From NCBI GenBank assembly GCA_016845305.1, contig JAERSW010000039.1:1-64000 (forward strand): a stretch of DNA of 64,000 bases, in the 5' to 3' direction. Positions 1 to 10,674 of this stretch are shown one piece after another. How positions within the stretch are numbered: the stretch's first letter is position 1; every line of letters begins with the position of its first letter. A program made the translations under genes and the position numbers. The notes beneath the pieces were generated by a model. The model saw nothing but the letters and a program-made list of their open reading frames with translations. It was not told the DNA's origin and did no database searches. This stretch comes from Acidimicrobiales bacterium (GTDB taxonomy: Bacteria; Actinomycetota; Acidimicrobiia; Acidimicrobiales; MedAcidi-G1).

Positions 1-4
1 GCCG

Positions 5-40
5 AAAAAAGGGCTCGGCGCCCCGAAGGGCGCCGAGCGG
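5..40 (-). terminator. Rho-independent terminator, leftward
   Basis: A perfect 10-bp inverted repeat (13-22 with 29-38) encloses a 6-base CTTCGG-type loop. Read on the minus strand it is followed, after CC, by six T. This is a textbook intrinsic terminator for leftward transcription. On the plus strand no T-run follows the stem. It lies about 190 bases past the nth stop and could end nth transcripts or the putative short transcript described next. Confidence 0.85.
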
Positions 41-136
41 GCGAGGTGGGTGGCGGGAACCCGTTCCTCGCGGGCCGGGTGGCGGGACCCGGCGAACCGA
101 AAACTAGTCACACCGGCACGCCCTAGAACATGTTCA
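5..136 (-). ncRNA. Possible small RNA, about 130 nt
   Basis: Between the nth stop and the terminator there is no credible open frame, yet a minus-strand TAGAAT hexamer (143-148) would start a transcript near 136 that runs straight into the strong terminator. Seen: promoter-like -10, no coding frame, terminator. Inferred: an independent short RNA. The alternative is simply a long 3' untranslated region of nth, and no family was recognised. Confidence 0.3.
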
Positions 137-142
137 GAACGG

Positions 143-165
143 ATTCTACTGTGACATCCGTCACA
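143..165 (-). promoter_or_regulatory. Crp-type palindrome upstream of a -10-like hexamer
   Basis: Positions 150-165 read TGTGA-N6-TCACA, a perfect match to the consensus of Crp/GlxR-type regulators. Next to it, on the minus strand, TAGAAT (143-148) could be a -10 element. The palindrome would then fall in the -10/-35 spacer, a position that usually represses. A second palindrome, GAACATGTTC (126-135), sits at the predicted transcript start. Binding by a Crp homologue is inference. Confidence 0.4.
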
Positions 166-227
166 CCACCGGTTTCCCACTCTGCGGGATGCTCGACCGG
201 CTCCCTTGCCGCACTTCGGGACGCCGG

Positions 228-869
228 TCAGACCTCGCTGGCCGGGCAGAAGTCCTGGAGCACGCACTCGCCGCACCGGGGCTTCCGGCTCGGACAGACC
301 CGCCGTCCGTGGAGGATGAGCCGCAGGCTGAACGTCCCACGCTCGTCCGCCGGCACCATCGGGTTCAGCTCGAACTCGACCTTCACCGGGTCGGTCTCCG
401 TCGTCATGCCCAGGCGCCGCGACAACCGTCCCACGTGGGTGTCCACGGGCAGGCCGGGCAGGTCGAGGGCCACGCTGCGCACCACGTTGGCCGTCTTGCG
501 GCCCACCCCGGGCAGCGACGTGAGGTCCTCCATGCTCCCGGGCACCACGCCGTCGTAGACCTCGACCAGGCGCTGGGCCATCCCCAGCAGGTTCTTCGCC
601 TTGCTGGCGTAGAAGCCGGTGGACCGGACGATCTCCTCCAGCTCGTGGGGCACCGCCCCGGCCAGGGCCTCCGGCGTCGGATAGGCGGCGAACAGGTTCG
701 GCGTCACCATGTTCACCCGCTTGTCGGTGCACTGCGCCGAGAGGATGGTGGCCGCCAGCAGCTGGAACGGGTCCTCGTGGTCCAGCTCGCACACGGCGTC
801 CGGGTACTCGTCGGCCAGACGACGGTGCGTCTCGGCGGCTCGGCCCTTCGGCGACCTCGGTCGTCCCAC
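228..869 (-). CDS. nth: Endonuclease III (DNA glycosylase/AP lyase)
   Basis: 213 aa, the normal length for endonuclease III. It excises oxidised pyrimidines and nicks the resulting abasic site in base-excision repair. A helix-hairpin-helix LPGVGRKTAN carries the catalytic lysine, VDTHVGR carries the catalytic aspartate, and the C-terminus has the iron-sulfur ligands C192-X6-C199-X2-C202-X5-C208. The GTG at 869 is chosen because TACCGT (878-883, minus strand) lies 8 bases upstream and no Shine-Dalgarno sequence is seen, which suggests a leaderless mRNA. It is divergent from the mycothiol synthase gene with only 26 bp between the starts. Confidence 0.96.
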   Translation of the reverse strand: MGRPRSPKGRAAETHRRLADEYPDAVCELDHEDPFQLLAATILSAQCTDKRVNMVTPNLFAAYPTPEALAGAVPHELEEIVRSTGFYASKAKNLLGMAQRLVEVYDGVVPGSMEDLTSLPGVGRKTANVVRSVALDLPGLPVDTHVGRLSRRLGMTTETDPVKVEFELNPMVPADERGTFSLRLILHGRRVCPSRKPRCGECVLQDFCPASEV

Positions 870-877
870 GGGGGCCG

Positions 878-887
878 ACGGTAGCCT
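878..887. promoter_or_regulatory. Overlapping divergent -10 elements (nth / mshD)
   Basis: The 10-mer ACGGTAGCCT contains two -10-like hexamers that share two bases: TACCGT on the minus strand (878-883) and TAGCCT on the plus strand (882-887). Each ends 8 bases before its start codon (869 and 896). Polymerase could hardly occupy both at once. The hexamers are seen; promoter activity is inferred. Confidence 0.5.
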
Positions 888-895
888 CGCCGACC

Positions 896-1650
896 ATGGC
901 CGACCTGACCGTCTCCGACGGGACCGACGCCGTCACCCTCACCGGCGACGCCGAACGCTGGCTGGTCGAGCTGTCCCTCGGCGACCTCGGCCGACCCGGG
1001 GAGCCGACCGACGAGCTGGGCACGGCGGCCGAACGGGGCCGTCGCATGCTCGAGGCCGCCACCCACGCCGTCGTCCTGGAGGGCGGCGGCCGCCTCGAGT
1101 ACTGGGTCGAACGGGTCGACGACCAGAGCGACGACGTCCCCACCAAGGCCGGCTTCGTCCCGTGGCGCGACCTGCTGCGCCTCCGCCGGGAGCTCCCGGC
1201 GCTGCCCACCGACCTGGCCGTCCGGGCCTACGCCGAGGCCGATGCCGAGGCCTTCCTGGACGTCAACAACCGGGCCTTCGACTGGCACCCCGAGCAGGGC
1301 GGGATGACGCTCGAGGACCTCGCCGCCAAGCAGGCCGAGCCCTGGTACGACCCCGAGGGCTTCCTGGTGCTCGAAGAGGACGCCGCCATCACCGGCTTCT
1401 GCTGGACGAAGGTCCACGCCGACGAGTCGCCGGCCCTCGGCGAGATCTACGCCATCGCCGTCGACCCCGAGCACCACGGCCGGGGACTGGGGCGCGAGCT
1501 CACGCTGGCCGGCCTGGCCCACCTCTCGTCGAAGGGCCTGCGCCACGCCATCCTCTACGTGGAGTCCGACAACCGGCCGGCCCGCCGGATGTACCGCGAC
1601 CTCGGGTTCGAGGTGGAGTTCACCAACCGGGCGTACCAGCGCTTCGTCCG

Positions 1651-1654
<4 letters not shown>
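896..1654 (+). CDS. mshD: Mycothiol synthase-like GNAT acetyltransferase
   Basis: 252 aa. The C-terminal half (from about residue 110) is the MshD-type GNAT domain, with an HPEQGGMTLEDL segment, FCWTKVH, the acetyl-CoA loop motif DPEHHGRGLGREL and LYVESDN. MshD transfers acetyl from acetyl-CoA to Cys-GlcN-Ins, the last step of mycothiol synthesis. It is shorter than the roughly 300 aa of typical MshD, with a reduced N-terminal GNAT-like half. Its stop overlaps the rlmN start (ATGA). TAGCCT lies 8 bases before the ATG. A related GNAT of other specificity cannot be excluded. Confidence 0.85.
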
Positions 1655-2754
<1,100 letters not shown>

Positions 2755-2760
2755 CAGACT
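2755..2760 (+). promoter_or_regulatory. -10-like CAGACT before the 2767 gene
   Basis: CAGACT sits 6 bases before the GTG at 2767. The same hexamer precedes menA, the NUDIX gene and rnpB in this window, which argues that it is a genuine -10 variant here. Confidence 0.4.
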
Positions 2761-2766
2761 GGCGAC

Positions 2767-3102
2767 GTGGAACGCCGCTGGATCAACCGCATGCACCCGC
2801 AGACGCTGGCCTCGGCCACGATGCTCCTGTACATCGAGGGCGTCTTCAACCTGGTGCGCGGCCAGCCGCTGTTCGTGGTCGGCCTCGCCATGTTCCCGGC
2901 GGCGTGGGCCATCGCCAACGACAAGCGGTGGGGCTGGCGCCTCGGCGTGGGCATGGCCTCGCTGGCCGTCCTCATCCGGCTGGCCTGGTACGGGCTGGCC
3001 AGCCCCCTGTCGCTGGCCTTCGCCCTGCTGTTCCCGGTGGTGCTGCTCGCCCTGCTGGTCCACCCCCAGAGCCGCGAGCACCAGCGGATCTGGTTCGACT
3101 GA
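2767..3102 (+). CDS. Small membrane protein, unknown function
   Basis: 111 aa. It is largely hydrophobic, with probable membrane helices around residues 35-50, 55-70 and 78-97, and ends in a polar HQRIWFD tail. I do not recognise the family. It lies between rlmN and menG with short gaps on the same strand, so it may be co-transcribed. The GTG start follows CAGACT by 6 bases and has no Shine-Dalgarno sequence, suggesting an extra leaderless start. Confidence 0.7.
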   Translation: MERRWINRMHPQTLASATMLLYIEGVFNLVRGQPLFVVGLAMFPAAWAIANDKRWGWRLGVGMASLAVLIRLAWYGLASPLSLAFALLFPVVLLALLVHPQSREHQRIWFD

Positions 3103-3149
3103 GCCGTCCGCTCCCCCGGCCCGATCCCCGGCTCTTCCCAGGCACGACC

Positions 3150-3863
3150 GTGACCGTCCCCTCCGGCATCCCCGATCCCGACCAGCCGCTGCCCACCGGC
3201 GAGGCCAAGGCCACCGCGGTGCGCTCGATGTTCGACGCCATCGCCCCCCGGTACGACCTGGTCAACCGGATCATGACCTTCCGCCTCGACGTCCGCTGGC
3301 GCAGGCGGACCGTGGAGCGCCTGAACCTCCCCGCAGGCTCGGCCGTCCTGGACCTGGCGTGCGGCACCGGCGACCTGTGCCGCGACCTGGCCGCCGCCGG
3401 GCACCGGCCCGTCGGCATGGACCTGTCGTGGGGGATGCTGGCGTCGGCCCGCACCGACGCCCCCCTCGTGCACGCCGACGCACTGCGCCTCCCGGTGGCC
3501 GACGGGTCGGTCGACGGCGTCACCTGCGGCTTCGCCCTCCGGAACCTGACCGGCCTCGAACCGTTCCTGGCCGAGCTGGCCCGGGTGCTGCGCCCCGGCG
3601 GGCGGATCGGACTGCTCGAGGTGGACCGGCCACGCAACCCGGTCCTGCGGATCGGCCACGGCGTCTACTTCGGGCGGATCGTCCCGCTGGTCGGCGGGCT
3701 CCTGTCCAACCGCGACGCCTACCGGTACCTCCCCCGGTCGGTGGCCTACCTGCCGCCCGAGGACGACCTGCTGGCCACCATCGCCGACGCCAGGTTCGTC
3801 GACGTGGCCAAGGACCGCTGCAGCGGCGGGATCGCCCAGCTCCTCACCGCCACCCGGGCCTGA
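3150..3863 (+). CDS. menG: Demethylmenaquinone methyltransferase
   Basis: 237 aa UbiE/MenG-family class I methyltransferase. The N-terminal FDAIAPRYDLVNRIMTF signature, SAM-binding LDLACGTGDL and the later CGFALRNLTG and LRPGGRIGLLEV segments are all present. It methylates demethylmenaquinone in the last step of menaquinone synthesis. The facing menA gene makes the immediate precursor, and no ubiquinone genes are seen. GTG 3150 is chosen because it starts just before the conserved domain; frame-open sequence upstream overlaps the previous gene. menA converges from 3884. Confidence 0.94.
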   Translation: MTVPSGIPDPDQPLPTGEAKATAVRSMFDAIAPRYDLVNRIMTFRLDVRWRRRTVERLNLPAGSAVLDLACGTGDLCRDLAAAGHRPVGMDLSWGMLASARTDAPLVHADALRLPVADGSVDGVTCGFALRNLTGLEPFLAELARVLRPGGRIGLLEVDRPRNPVLRIGHGVYFGRIVPLVGGLLSNRDAYRYLPRSVAYLPPEDDLLATIADARFVDVAKDRCSGGIAQLLTATRA

Positions 3864-3883
3864 CCCCGGCGGGGACCGCCCCC

Positions 3884-4747
3884 CTAGGCGGAGATGGCCA
3901 GGCCGACGGCCAGGAGCACGCCGGCCACCATCTGGGTCCGCCCGGTGCGACCCAGCACCTCGATCAACTCGGGACCGTCGGCCCCGCCGAGGACCCGGCG
4001 CACCGCCGGTCCGGCCAGCGCCCCGGCCAGCAGGACGATGACCGCCCACGGCCGGGCCAGCGCGCACAGCGAACCGACCACGAGGGCGCCGTCGAGCAGC
4101 ACCACGTAGAGCAGGCGGGCCCGACGGTCGCCGAGCCGCACGGCCAGGGTGCGCTTGCCGGCCACCTCGTCGCCGGGGCGGTCCCGCAGGTTGTTGACGG
4201 CCAGCAGGGCACACGCCAGCAGGCCCACGGCGACGGCCGCCGGCCACGCCACGCCGGGCACCTCGCGCTGGTGCACGTAGGCACTGCCCACGGTGGCCAC
4301 CAGCCCGAAGAAGGCGAACACGAACACCTCGCCGTAGCCGAGGTACCCGTAGGGGCGGGGCCCTCCGGTGTACAGCCAGCCGGCGGCGATGGACGCCGCC
4401 CCGACCAGCAGCAGCCACGGCGTGACGACCACGGCCAGCGCCAGACCGGCCACGGCGGCCACGGCGAAGGCGGCCAGCATGGCCAGGCGCACCTCGGCCG
4501 CCGACGCCAGCCCCGAGCCCACCAGGCGCACCGGTCCGACCCGCTGTTCGCCGTCGGTGCCGCGGAGCCCGTCGGACAGGTCGTTGGCGTAGTTGGTGGC
4601 CACCTGCAGGGCGAGGGCCACCACCAGGGCGGCGAAGGCCCGCCACCAGACGATGCCCGAGCCGGCGGCGACCGCCGTGCCGACGAGGACGGGGACCACG
4701 GCGGCGGGCAGGGTGCGGGGGCGCGCCCCGAGGATCCACCGTCGCAT
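3884..4747 (-). CDS. menA: 1,4-dihydroxy-2-naphthoate polyprenyltransferase
   Basis: 287 aa integral membrane UbiA-family prenyltransferase that attaches the isoprenoid tail to dihydroxynaphthoate in menaquinone synthesis. The first aspartate-rich motif is NYANDLSDG, and the second conserved region is [20 protein letters not shown]. About eight hydrophobic segments follow in UbiA order. It converges on menG, so the last two menaquinone enzymes are neighbours. On the minus strand CAGACT (4754-4759) lies 6 bases before the ATG. Confidence 0.94.
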   Translation of the reverse strand: MRRWILGARPRTLPAAVVPVLVGTAVAAGSGIVWWRAFAALVVALALQVATNYANDLSDGLRGTDGEQRVGPVRLVGSGLASAAEVRLAMLAAFAVAAVAGLALAVVVTPWLLLVGAASIAAGWLYTGGPRPYGYLGYGEVFVFAFFGLVATVGSAYVHQREVPGVAWPAAVAVGLLACALLAVNNLRDRPGDEVAGKRTLAVRLGDRRARLLYVVLLDGALVVGSLCALARPWAVIVLLAGALAGPAVRRVLGGADGPELIEVLGRTGRTQMVAGVLLAVGLAISA

Positions 4748-4753
4748 CGGGCC

Positions 4754-4772
4754 AGTCTGCCCGCCGTAGGGT
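4754..4772. promoter_or_regulatory. Divergent -10-like elements (menA / YyaL gene)
   Basis: In a 32-bp gap between divergent starts, CAGACT on the minus strand (4754-4759) is 6 bases before the menA ATG, and TAGGGT on the plus strand (4767-4772) is 7 bases before the GTG at 4780. No Shine-Dalgarno sequence is seen for either gene. Confidence 0.45.
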
Positions 4773-4779
4773 CCCGGCC

Positions 4780-6789
<2,010 letters not shown>

Positions 6790-6811
6790 GCCGGCCCGAC
6801 CGAGGGCCCGG

Positions 6812-7609
6812 TCAGGACCGGAGCGAGTCGGACAGGGCGAGGGTCTCGGGCGAGGGTCGCACGCCGAGCTCGTCGGCGAGGACCGTCCGGCACCGGTCCA
6901 GGGCGCGCACCGCTGCCGCCCGGTCACCGCGGGCCACCTCGGCAGCGGCCAACAGCCGGTGTCCCACCTCGCGGAGGGGGTCGAGGTCGACCATGGCCTG
7001 GGCCTGGACGGCCGCCATGCCCGGATCGCCGCGGTCCAGCGCCCCCTGGGCGAGGACGGCCAGGCAGCGGTGGTGGATGGCCTCCAGACGGGCCCGCTGG
7101 TCGACGATCCACTCGCTCCACAGGCCCGACAGCAGGGGGCGCCGCAGGATGGCCGAGGCCACCACGGCGTCGGGGAGCGCCCGCTCGGGGTCGCCACGGC
7201 GGACCGCCGCCTCGGCCCGGTCGACCCGTCGGATGGCGTCCTCGACGTCGACCCAGGCGTCGCCGGGCAGGTGGACGGCGTACGCGCCGGCGTTGGACGC
7301 CAGCACCCGGGATCCGTCGAGGCCGGTCGAGGCCAGGCCGGCGCGCACCTTGGAGACCACGGCGGCCAGGGCGCCCTTCCACTTGGTCGGCGGCGCCCCG
7401 TCCCACAGCAGGTCGGCGAGGCGGTCGAACGACATCGGTGCCCGTTCCAACACGAGCGCCACGAGGGCCACCCGGGCCTGGGGGCCGGGCAGCTCCGCGC
7501 CATCGAGGCTGCCGCCGGGCCCCACAACCCGCAGGCCACCGGTGAGGTAGACACGGGTCGTGCCCGTCGTGCCCCCGTCCTGCGCCCCGTTCGTCATCCC
7601 GACGGCCAT
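6812..7609 (-). CDS. SARP-like regulator with bacterial transcriptional activator domain
   Basis: About 265 aa. The N-terminal half resembles the winged-helix DNA-binding domain of SARP/OmpR-type regulators (ALVALVLERAPMSFDRLADLLW). The C-terminal half is the all-helical BTAD repeat domain (VDRAEAAVRRGD through HRLLAAAEVARGDRAAAVRAL). Such proteins activate nearby genes, often in secondary metabolism. Starts at 7609 and 7597 are both possible. No ATPase or sensor domain follows, so it is a stand-alone regulator. The small protein gene at 7694 is divergent and is a possible target. Confidence 0.82.
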   Translation of the reverse strand: MAVGMTNGAQDGGTTGTTRVYLTGGLRVVGPGGSLDGAELPGPQARVALVALVLERAPMSFDRLADLLWDGAPPTKWKGALAAVVSKVRAGLASTGLDGSRVLASNAGAYAVHLPGDAWVDVEDAIRRVDRAEAAVRRGDPERALPDAVVASAILRRPLLSGLWSEWIVDQRARLEAIHHRCLAVLAQGALDRGDPGMAAVQAQAMVDLDPLREVGHRLLAAAEVARGDRAAAVRALDRCRTVLADELGVRPSPETLALSDSLRS

Positions 7610-7693
7610 TCTGGCCGACCCCGGGGCGCGGGCCAGCGGTTCGCCCATCGGTCGCCAACCATCCGCCAACCCGACCCGGCGAGGGTGGCGCCC

Positions 7694-7858
7694 GTGAGCG
7701 ACGAGACGGTGGGATTCCTCATCCAGTGCCCCTGCGGGGTGGTCCTGCGTGACGGCGACGAGGCGACGGTGGTCGCCAGGGCCCGCACCCACGCCGCCGA
7801 GGTCCACGAGATGGACCTCGGCGAGGACAACGCCCGGGCCATGGCGAGGCCCGCCTGA
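7694..7858 (+). CDS. DUF1059-type small protein
   Basis: 54 aa. It carries the compact pattern seen in DUF1059 proteins: a CPCG motif, an acidic stretch, then a helix RARTHAAEVHEMD. The function of the family is unknown. The GTG at 7694 starts the conserved region directly. A second protein with the same design follows 57 bp downstream, and a SARP-like regulator is divergent. Confidence 0.75.
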   Translation: MSDETVGFLIQCPCGVVLRDGDEATVVARARTHAAEVHEMDLGEDNARAMARPA

Positions 7859-7915
7859 CCGTCGACCACCCGCCCGCCGACCGGTGGGCGGACACCTCAG
7901 AGCGGGAGTTGACGG

Positions 7916-8089
7916 ATGAAGCAGTTCGCATGCGGAAGCGTGGTGCCGGGTTGTGACGGCGTGGTGCAGGGCGAGACGGTCGAGGACGTGATGGCCGCCG
8001 CCGCGGCGCACGCCGCCGAGGCCCACGGCATGGACTCGGTGCCCGACGACGTGGTCCAGGCCATCCAGGCCGGCATCACCGACGCCTGA
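7916..8089 (+). CDS. Second DUF1059-like small protein
   Basis: 57 aa, from an ATG preceded by AGCGGGAG about 7 bases upstream. It begins MKQFACGSVVPGCDG and has the helix AAAAAHAAEAHGMDSV. It shares the HAAEVHEMD/HAAEAHGMD tail with the protein encoded just upstream, while its cysteines are spaced more widely (C6, C13). The two look like divergent tandem paralogues. Function unknown; metal or redox binding by the cysteines is only a guess. Confidence 0.75.
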   Translation: MKQFACGSVVPGCDGVVQGETVEDVMAAAAAHAAEAHGMDSVPDDVVQAIQAGITDA

Positions 8090-8169
8090 GCCGAGTCGGC
8101 GGGAACCGGCGGGAAGCGTCGCCGGTCCGGGCGGTTCCCTTCAGCAGAGGACCCCGGGCCGGCGACGGC

Positions 8170-8198
8170 TTGCCCCCACCGCAGGTCCGATTCAGACT
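8170..8198 (+). promoter_or_regulatory. Promoter-like TTGCCC-N17-CAGACT
   Basis: TTGCCC (8170-8175) and CAGACT (8193-8198) are 17 bases apart, ideal for a housekeeping-sigma promoter. The gene at 8234 follows, with a GGGAGGA ribosome-binding site. Unlike most genes here, this one would have an untranslated leader. Confidence 0.55.
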
Positions 8199-8233
8199 CC
8201 GACCCCGGGAAACCGAGCGGGAGGAACCCCACC

Positions 8234-8833
8234 ATGGACAGCACCTACGAGGACGCCGTCGACCTGGCCGAGACGGCCATGCAGAGCGCCCAGGCGATCA
8301 TCGAACAGGTCGGCGCGGACCGGGACGGCCCGTGCCCCTGCGAGGGATGGACGGTGGCCACCCTCGTCGACAAGATGGTCACCGCTCCCCTCATGACGGC
8401 CAGCATCATGCGGGGAGATGCGCCAGACCCGAGCCTGAATCCCCTGTTCCCCACGCCCGTGGCCGGTGACGACCCGGGAACCACCCACGCCGCGGCCGCC
8501 GCCGACTGCGGTGTGGCCTTCCGGTCCGCTGACCCTTCTGCCGAGCCACCCGGTCCTCTCGGCACCCCGATGGGCATGGTCGACCAGGCAAACCTGCGGG
8601 CCATGGACGCCACGTTGAACACCTGGGACCTGGCCGAGGCACTCGGCGTGGAGCACGGCATCGGCACCGACCAGGCCGAACGGGTCCTCGCCTTCGCCTC
8701 CGACTTCCTGCCCCGGGTCCGCGCGAAGGACGCCGGCGGCCACACCCGCTTCGCCGAGGCCGCCGCCGCACCCACCGGCGACCCACTGGTCGACCTGGTC
8801 CTCCTCTCGGGCCGCCGCCTCGACTGGCGCTGA
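8234..8833 (+). CDS. DinB-superfamily TIGR03086-like protein, metal ligands replaced
   Basis: 199 aa. It resembles mycothiol-dependent maleylpyruvate isomerase-type proteins: PCEGWTVATLVDKMV near the N-terminus and TLNTWDLAEALG around residue 130. In the family these segments normally read like LVxHxV and HxWDLA, with histidines that bind the catalytic metal. Here the positions are K47 and N129, so the metal site looks lost. The fold is probably retained, as a non-metal or regulatory version. An mshD gene elsewhere in the window shows that mycothiol is probably made. Confidence 0.75.
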   Translation: MDSTYEDAVDLAETAMQSAQAIIEQVGADRDGPCPCEGWTVATLVDKMVTAPLMTASIMRGDAPDPSLNPLFPTPVAGDDPGTTHAAAAADCGVAFRSADPSAEPPGPLGTPMGMVDQANLRAMDATLNTWDLAEALGVEHGIGTDQAERVLAFASDFLPRVRAKDAGGHTRFAEAAAAPTGDPLVDLVLLSGRRLDWR

Positions 8834-8929
8834 CCCCCCCCTCGCCCTAGCCTCGCCGCCCACGGGCAGAGCGCCCGGGCGGAGGGCAGGCCTGGCGGGC
8901 ATGCTCCGGCGGAATGAATGGAGTGCAAC

Positions 8930-9337
8930 ATGTTGGGTGAGCATCTCGGGACGCTTTCCGGTCCCACCTCGATGAAGGCCCTCCCGGCGGTCGGTGGATT
9001 CCCGACCTTCGAGACGACGGTGGCCGGGATCCCCGGCACCCTCGCCGGTGCGGAGGTCGTGAGCTTCGCCACCTACTCGGCGACCATGCGCGCCGACGGG
9101 TCCTTCTACGGCGAGTGCCCCAACTCCGGCGTCATCATGACCGCCGACGGGGTCGCCACCTTCCGGGCCACCGGTACCGGCTCGCCCACCGAGGACGGTG
9201 GCATGTCGTTCAAGGGTGTCGTCTACTTCGAACCGTCCGCTCCGTCGCTGGCCTCCCTGGCCGGCGTCGCCGTCGTCTACGACTGGATCGTCGACCCCGA
9301 GGGCAACGCCACCTGGGACCTCTGGGAGTGGAACTAG
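8930..9337 (+). CDS. Hypothetical beta-rich protein
   Basis: 135 aa from the ATG at 8930, chosen because GGAG lies 6 bases upstream; an in-frame ATG at 8918 is less well placed. The sequence is rich in glycine, threonine and alternating hydrophobic residues (ATFRATGTG, MSFKGVVYFEPS) and ends WDLWEWN. This suggests a small beta-barrel like DUF3224 or allene-oxide-cyclase folds, but I do not recognise the family with certainty. No signal peptide. It overlaps the likely start of the serine hydrolase gene by 10 bases. Confidence 0.65.
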   Translation: MLGEHLGTLSGPTSMKALPAVGGFPTFETTVAGIPGTLAGAEVVSFATYSATMRADGSFYGECPNSGVIMTADGVATFRATGTGSPTEDGGMSFKGVVYFEPSAPSLASLAGVAVVYDWIVDPEGNATWDLWEWN

Positions 9338-10551
9338 TCCAGGATCCACCCACCCCTCCGGGTGGGAACCTGACGGAACGACTCGACGGGCTCCTGGCCG
9401 CCTCGGTCGACGGGGGGCGGGTGCCCGGCGTGGTCGCCGCGGTGGTCGACCGTGACGGCGTCGTCTACGAGGGGGCATTCGGCGTCCGCTCCACGGCCAC
9501 CGGCGACCCGATGACCGTCGACACGGTGCTGCAGGTGGCCTCCCAGACCAAGTCGCTGACCGGCATCGCCTGCCTGCAGGCCGTCGACGCGGGGCTGCTG
9601 GACCTCGACGCCCCGGCGTCCGAGGTGCTGCCGGAGCTCGGCGACCTCGAGGTCCTGGAGGGGTTCGACGGCGACGGGCAGCCGATCCTGCGACCGGCGG
9701 TCGGCCAGGTCACCCTGCGGCAGCTGCTCACCCACACGTCGGGGTTCGTCTACGAGTTCTGGAACGCCGACTGCCTCCGCTGGCTGGAGGCCACCGGGAC
9801 GCCGGGGCTGACCACCGGCCGGGTGGACAGCCTCCGGCGCCCGTTGGCCTTCGACCCGGGCACCGACGTGGGCTACGGGATCGGTCCCGAGTGGGCCGGC
9901 CGGGTGCTCGAGGCGGTCACCGGCCGACGCCTCGGCGAGGTCCTGGCCGACGGGATCCTCGGACCGTTGGGCATGGATGACACCGGCTACGCCGCCACCC
10001 CGTGGATGTCCGACCGTCTGGCCACCACCCACTTCGCGCCCTCTCCCGATGCCCGCACCGGCGACCTCATGCCGCTTCCGCCGACCGAGGAGCCATGGGA
10101 GTACGACTCGGGCGGAGCGGGCGTGTTGTCGACGGTCCCCGACTTCTGCCGGTTCGTGCGCATGGTGCTGAACGACGGTGTCCTCGACGACGGGGACCGG
10201 CCCAGGGAGCGGATCCTCGCCGCCGACACGCTGGCCGCGGCGTGCCGCAACAGCATCGGGGAGCTCCGGTTCATCCACGAGACCTCGGCCGTCGCAGCGG
10301 TCAGCAACGACTTCGAGTACCTACCCGGCGTCCCCAAGACGTGGGGTTTGAGCTGGGTGGTCAACGAGGAGGCGGGCCCGTCGGGTCGCTCACCGGACTC
10401 GGTGTTCGGCGCCGGCCTGTTCAACACGTGGTTCTGGGCCGACCGCACCACGGGCCTCGGCGGCGTGTTCGCAACCCAGATGCTCCCCTACTTCCACCCG
10501 CCCGCCTGGGACCTGTACTGCGCCTTCGAAGCCGAGGCGTACCGCCTCTGA
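9328..10551 (+). CDS. Class C beta-lactamase-like serine hydrolase
   Basis: About 407 aa. Serine beta-lactamase/esterase fold: catalytic SQTK (SxxK) about 70 residues in, LLTHTSG, a YGIGPEW segment in the place of the YxN motif, and a late TTGLGG region. Proteins like this hydrolyse esters or peptides; substrates cannot be predicted. There is no signal peptide, so it is probably cytoplasmic. GTG 9328 is taken as the start because no later start precedes the conserved N-terminus; CTG 9370 is an alternative. It overlaps the upstream gene and is probably co-transcribed with it. Confidence 0.85.
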   Translation: MELVQDPPTPPGGNLTERLDGLLAASVDGGRVPGVVAAVVDRDGVVYEGAFGVRSTATGDPMTVDTVLQVASQTKSLTGIACLQAVDAGLLDLDAPASEVLPELGDLEVLEGFDGDGQPILRPAVGQVTLRQLLTHTSGFVYEFWNADCLRWLEATGTPGLTTGRVDSLRRPLAFDPGTDVGYGIGPEWAGRVLEAVTGRRLGEVLADGILGPLGMDDTGYAATPWMSDRLATTHFAPSPDARTGDLMPLPPTEEPWEYDSGGAGVLSTVPDFCRFVRMVLNDGVLDDGDRPRERILAADTLAAACRNSIGELRFIHETSAVAAVSNDFEYLPGVPKTWGLSWVVNEEAGPSGRSPDSVFGAGLFNTWFWADRTTGLGGVFATQMLPYFHPPAWDLYCAFEAEAYRL

Positions 10552-10621
10552 CCACGGCCGGAGATCAACCCTGATGGCCGCTCTGGGTTGCCGGGGTCCG
10601 ATCCTCCCAGGATGACGTCCG

Positions 10622-10654
10622 GTCAGGCGGCCTTCTCGAGGATGCGGATGCTGC
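10622..10654 (-). repeat. Copy of thiolase 3' end (left direct repeat)
   Basis: The first 23 bases are identical to 11750-11772, the last bases of the thiolase gene including its stop. Similarity continues with scattered mismatches for about 10 more bases. Read on the minus strand it would encode a tail ending RILEKAA, like the thiolase ending HILEKAA. Together the two copies flank the methyltransferase gene. Confidence 0.8.
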
Positions 10655-10674
10655 GCTCCTCGGTTGGTCCTATG

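Noticed and set aside
126-135. GAACATGTTC as a LexA box
   Set aside because: The half-sites are 2 bases apart, whereas the Gram-positive LexA box needs 4.
709-1650. Long open frame continuing upstream of rlmN
   Set aside because: It overlaps nth and mshD and has no similarity; the rlmN domain begins at the ATG at 1651.
10566-10590. Hairpin between the convergent serine hydrolase and methyltransferase genes as a terminator
   Set aside because: A 6-bp stem with a 13-base loop and no T-run on either strand.
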